DNA of 35,843 bases. Source: Bacteroidetes bacterium GWF2_33_38. GTDB taxonomy: Bacteria > Bacteroidota > Bacteroidia > Bacteroidales > GWF2-33-38. The stretch lies in the NCBI GenBank assembly GCA_001769505.1, contig MEOF01000010.1, forward strand, positions 1 to 35,843. Direction: 5' to 3'. The notes beneath the pieces are model-generated. The model was given only the letters and a program-made list of their open reading frames with translations. It searched no databases and had not been told where the DNA came from. Position numbers and translations under genes: made by a program. Positions 33,424 to 35,843 of the stretch are shown here, in pieces; within the stretch, counting starts at the first letter, position 1; each line of letters begins with the position of its first letter.

Positions 33424-33975
33424 ATGAGTAAAAAAATAGTAGCAACAACATCTCTAGCTGGATGCTTTGGTTGTCACATGTCATTATTAGATATTGACGA
33501 AAGAATATTAGATTTAATCGAACTAGTTGAATTTAATAAATCTCCAATCGACGACATTAAAACTTTTACAAAACAATGCGATATAGGAATTATCGAAGGT
33601 GGATGCTGCAATAGCGAAAACGTTCATGTACTAAAAGAATTCCGTAAAAATTGCAAAATTTTAGTTTCTGTTGGCGAGTGTGCAATTATGGGTGGACTTC
33701 CAGCATTAAGAAACGGTATTGACATTAAAGAATGCATCGACGAAGCTTATCTTAATGGACCAACTGCAAAAATTGGAAATCCAGAAGGAATTCTTCCAAA
33801 TGATGACGAATTACCGATGATTTTAGACAAAGTGTATCCATGTCACGAAATAGTTAAAATTGATTATTTCCTACCTGGTTGTGCACCAAGAGCTGACTTG
33901 ATTTGGAATGCTTTAGTTGCCTTAGTTACAGGTAACGCTTTGGAATTACCATATGAAGTTGTTAAATTTGATTAA
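33424..33975 (+). CDS. hoxY: [NiFe] hydrogenase small subunit HoxY
   Basis: 183 residues, the short cytoplasmic type without a Tat signal. It carries the single proximal [4Fe-4S] cluster, with ligands Cys14 and Cys17 (GCFGCHMS), Cys86 (VGECAIMGG) and Cys153 (PGCAPR). The absence of a medial and distal cluster domain is characteristic of group 3d enzymes. It lies 24 bp after hoxU and 19 bp before hoxH. Confidence 0.95.
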   Translation: MSKKIVATTSLAGCFGCHMSLLDIDERILDLIELVEFNKSPIDDIKTFTKQCDIGIIEGGCCNSENVHVLKEFRKNCKILVSVGECAIMGGLPALRNGIDIKECIDEAYLNGPTAKIGNPEGILPNDDELPMILDKVYPCHEIVKIDYFLPGCAPRADLIWNALVALVTGNALELPYEVVKFD

Positions 33976-33994
33976 TTAAAAAAATTAGAGAAAA

Positions 33995-35452
33995 ATGACA
34001 AAGAAAATCACTATAGAACCCGTAACTAGAGTCGAAGGACACGGAAAAGTTACCATTCATCAAGATGAAAACCTAAATATAGCACAAAGTCGTCTTCATA
34101 TTGTTGAATTTAGAGGTTTTGAACGTTTTGTTCAAGGAAGACCTTACTGGGAAGCTCCAGTATTAGTACAACGTTTATGCGGAATTTGCCCAGTTAGCCA
34201 CCATTTAGCAGCAGCTAAAGCTCTTGACGTAATTGTTGGAGCAGGAACTGGCGACGGATTAACTCCAACCGGTGAAAAAATGAGAAGATTAATGCATTAT
34301 GGACAAATGTTCCAATCGCATTCATTACACTTCTTCCATTTAGCAGCTCCCGATTTGTTGTTCGGTTACGATGCAGACCCTGCAATTAGAAACGTTATCG
34401 GTTTAGCAATTACTCCTGAGTTTAAAGGTTTAGCTGTTCAAGCAGTTATGATGCGTAAATTCGGACAAGAAATTATTCGTGCTACTGCCGGTAAAAAAGT
34501 TCACGGAACAGGAGCAATACCAGGTGGAATCAACAAACATTTAACTCAAGCTGAAAAAGACGAATTCTTACACGGAAAAGATCCGTTGAATATCGACAAA
34601 ATGATTGAATGGGCACAAGCTTCAGTTGATTTATTCAAAGGATATCACAAAGCTAATGCTGAGTTTATCGATAATTTCTCAGTATTCCCATCAAATCACT
34701 TAAGTTTAGTTCGTAAAGACGGAGCATTAGATTTATATCATGGTGTTCTTCGTGCTGTTGATTCAGAAGGAAAACGAATTTTGAACGATGTTGATTATCA
34801 AGATTATGGTAAATATATTGCCGAAGAAGTTAGAAGTTGGAGTTATATGAAATTCCCTTTCCTAATTGACTTAGGTAAAGAAAAAGGTTGGTACAGAGTT
34901 GGTCCATTGGCTCGCTTAAATACTTGCGATTTTATCCCAACTCCAATGGCTCAAAAAGAATTCGAAATTTATAAAGCTTACACAAACGGCAAACCAAACA
35001 ATATGTGTATGCATATGCATTGGGCTCGATTAATTGAATTGTTGCACTCTGCTGAAATGATTAAAGAATTATTGAACGACCCAGACCTAATGTCAGGTGA
35101 ATTAACAACAAAAGGACAAAAACGTAAAGAAGGTGTTGGTTTAATTGAAGCTCCACGCGGAACATTATTCCACCACTATGCAATTAACGACGACGATCAA
35201 ATTACAATGGCAAACCTTATTGTTTCTACAACAAACAATAACGAGCCAATGAATCAAGGCGTTAATTTTGTTGCTAAAAAAATGATGACTGGTCAAAAAG
35301 AAATTACCGAAGGAATGCGAAATGCAGTTGAAGTTGTTATCAGAGCTTATGACCCATGTCTAAGTTGTGCAACACATGCTTTAGGTAAAATGCCTCTAGA
35401 CATCAAATTAATTGATAATAACGACGAAGTAATTTCTGAATTGAAATCGTAA
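33995..35452 (+). CDS. hoxH: [NiFe] hydrogenase large subunit HoxH precursor
   Basis: 485 residues. It holds the Ni-Fe(CN)2CO site that splits or forms H2. The four Ni-binding cysteines are present: Cys62 and Cys65 in RLCGICPVSHH and Cys455 and Cys458 in DPCLSCATH. TRVEGHG near the start is a further large-subunit motif. After His461 there is a 24-residue C-terminal extension (ALGKMPLDIKL...) that a HoxW-type endopeptidase would remove once nickel is inserted. No maturation protease or hyp gene lies in the window, so these must be encoded elsewhere. The operon ends here: a repeat element and a strong terminator follow. Confidence 0.97.
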   Translation: MTKKITIEPVTRVEGHGKVTIHQDENLNIAQSRLHIVEFRGFERFVQGRPYWEAPVLVQRLCGICPVSHHLAAAKALDVIVGAGTGDGLTPTGEKMRRLMHYGQMFQSHSLHFFHLAAPDLLFGYDADPAIRNVIGLAITPEFKGLAVQAVMMRKFGQEIIRATAGKKVHGTGAIPGGINKHLTQAEKDEFLHGKDPLNIDKMIEWAQASVDLFKGYHKANAEFIDNFSVFPSNHLSLVRKDGALDLYHGVLRAVDSEGKRILNDVDYQDYGKYIAEEVRSWSYMKFPFLIDLGKEKGWYRVGPLARLNTCDFIPTPMAQKEFEIYKAYTNGKPNNMCMHMHWARLIELLHSAEMIKELLNDPDLMSGELTTKGQKRKEGVGLIEAPRGTLFHHYAINDDDQITMANLIVSTTNNNEPMNQGVNFVAKKMMTGQKEITEGMRNAVEVVIRAYDPCLSCATHALGKMPLDIKLIDNNDEVISELKS

Positions 35453-35457
35453 TTAAC

Positions 35458-35512
35458 TGTCATTTCGACCGCAGGGAGAAATCTAGATTTCTCGTAGGAA
35501 ACTCGAAATGAC
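35458..35512. repeat. GTCATTTCGA inverted-repeat element, copy 3
   Basis: TGTCATTTCGA and TCGAAATGAC form the outer arms. The centre is the perfect 18-bp palindrome GAGAAATCTAGATTTCTC (35476-35493). This is the most compact copy, inserted 5 bp after hoxH and before its terminator. Confidence 0.9.
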
Positions 35513-35518
35513 TTGAAT

Positions 35519-35550
35519 AAAAAAGTCGATAGGAAACTATCGACTTTTTT
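35519..35550 (+). terminator. Intrinsic terminator of the hox operon
   Basis: A perfect 14-bp stem (AAAAAAGTCGATAG with CTATCGACTTTTTT) closed by a GAAA tetraloop and ending in a T run. It is symmetric and may also serve the minus strand. Confidence 0.92.
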
Positions 35551-35599
35551 ATTTGGAGTAATGTGGTAAAATGACGTTTTTTATGTTCATAGACGTTGA

Positions 35600-35843
35600 T
35601 TATTTCAATTTCACGGGAATCCAAATTTCTTCTTCTGAATCGGCGGAATTATTTTTATATTTTTTACCTAAAATTTCGAAATGTGGACGATTGTCTAATT
35701 CATAATCGGAATTTGGCAACCATTGCGTGAAAATATATTGAAAAATTGAATTATCCCAGATTACGCAATAGATTTTTTCTAATGCGTAGCATTAGGTAAA
35801 TTTGCAGCATGGAATATGATATAAGCTATACAAATAAAGAGAT
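35600..35843 (-). pseudogene. Remnant of a GyrI-like (AraC effector-binding) domain protein
   Basis: The minus strand encodes 63 codons ending in IFQYIFTQWLPNSDYEL, FEILGKKYKNNSADSEEE and IWIPVKLK, then TAA. WLPNSxYEL and the terminal IWIPVK are hallmarks of the C-terminus of GyrI-like small-molecule-binding domains, found alone or behind AraC DNA-binding domains. There is no start codon in this frame, and a stop at 35792-35794 interrupts it within a 17-bp hairpin. The piece between YCVIWDN and IFQYIFTQWLP also looks short for the family. I infer a broken gene; the rest lies beyond the right edge. Confidence 0.6.
35779..35795. repeat. 17-bp hairpin interrupting the GyrI-like remnant
   Basis: CTAATGC-GTA-GCATTAG is a perfect 7-bp inverted repeat that contains the in-frame stop. 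Taking out these 17 bases joins the frames on both sides without a stop up to the window edge. Confidence 0.6.

Overview
The window is AT-rich DNA from a Bacteroidota bacterium. Support comes from type IX secretion (T9SS) C-terminal sorting domains, a DPP11-type S46 peptidase, a gingipain-family (C25) peptidase, lipoproteins with a CKKYxEGP-like start, the near absence of Shine-Dalgarno sites, a TTTG-N19-TAnnTTTG promoter, and dispersed TGTCATTTCGA inverted repeats. A NAD-linked [NiFe] hydrogenase and a YgfK-type iron-sulfur flavoprotein suggest an anaerobic or facultative lifestyle (inference).

Layout. 1-4935 (+) is a cell-surface block: the end of a long repetitive fibre-like protein, two paralogous lipoproteins and a T9SS-exported protein of unknown function. 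4947-11853 (-) is a tight seven-gene run: DUF2520 Rossmann protein, KdsC-like phosphatase, UbiA prenyltransferase, Maf, DPP11-like peptidase, a beta-barrel/LRR fusion and endonuclease III. 11971-13886 (+) holds a MORN-variant repeat protein and mnmA. 13938-16719 (-) holds a PgpH-type HD phosphohydrolase and a MocA-like nucleotidyltransferase. Divergent from these, 16818-21608 (+) holds a YgfK-like protein and an unassigned PLP enzyme ending at a clear terminator.

21609-22050 is a repeat-rich spacer. A standalone trpB (22051-23253, -) follows. Its upstream region carries what looks like a complete transcription attenuator: a Bacteroidota promoter, a 21-residue leader peptide with tandem Trp codons, and a 9-bp terminator hairpin with a T tract. 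I regard this as the best cryptic find in the window. 23854-30370 (+) encodes a 1646-residue secreted C25 peptidase and a CotH-kinase-family protein.

30699-35452 (+) is a hoxFUYH operon for a group 3d (NAD-reducing) [NiFe] hydrogenase. Its oddities are a NuoE-like domain that has lost nearly all cluster cysteines, a Lys/Glu-rich N-terminal extension on HoxU, and a perfect AAGGAGG site before hoxY. The operon ends at a repeat element and a 14-bp terminator. The right edge holds the remnant of a GyrI-like (AraC effector-binding) domain gene on the minus strand. No rRNA, tRNA, CRISPR array, phage or insertion-sequence gene was seen.
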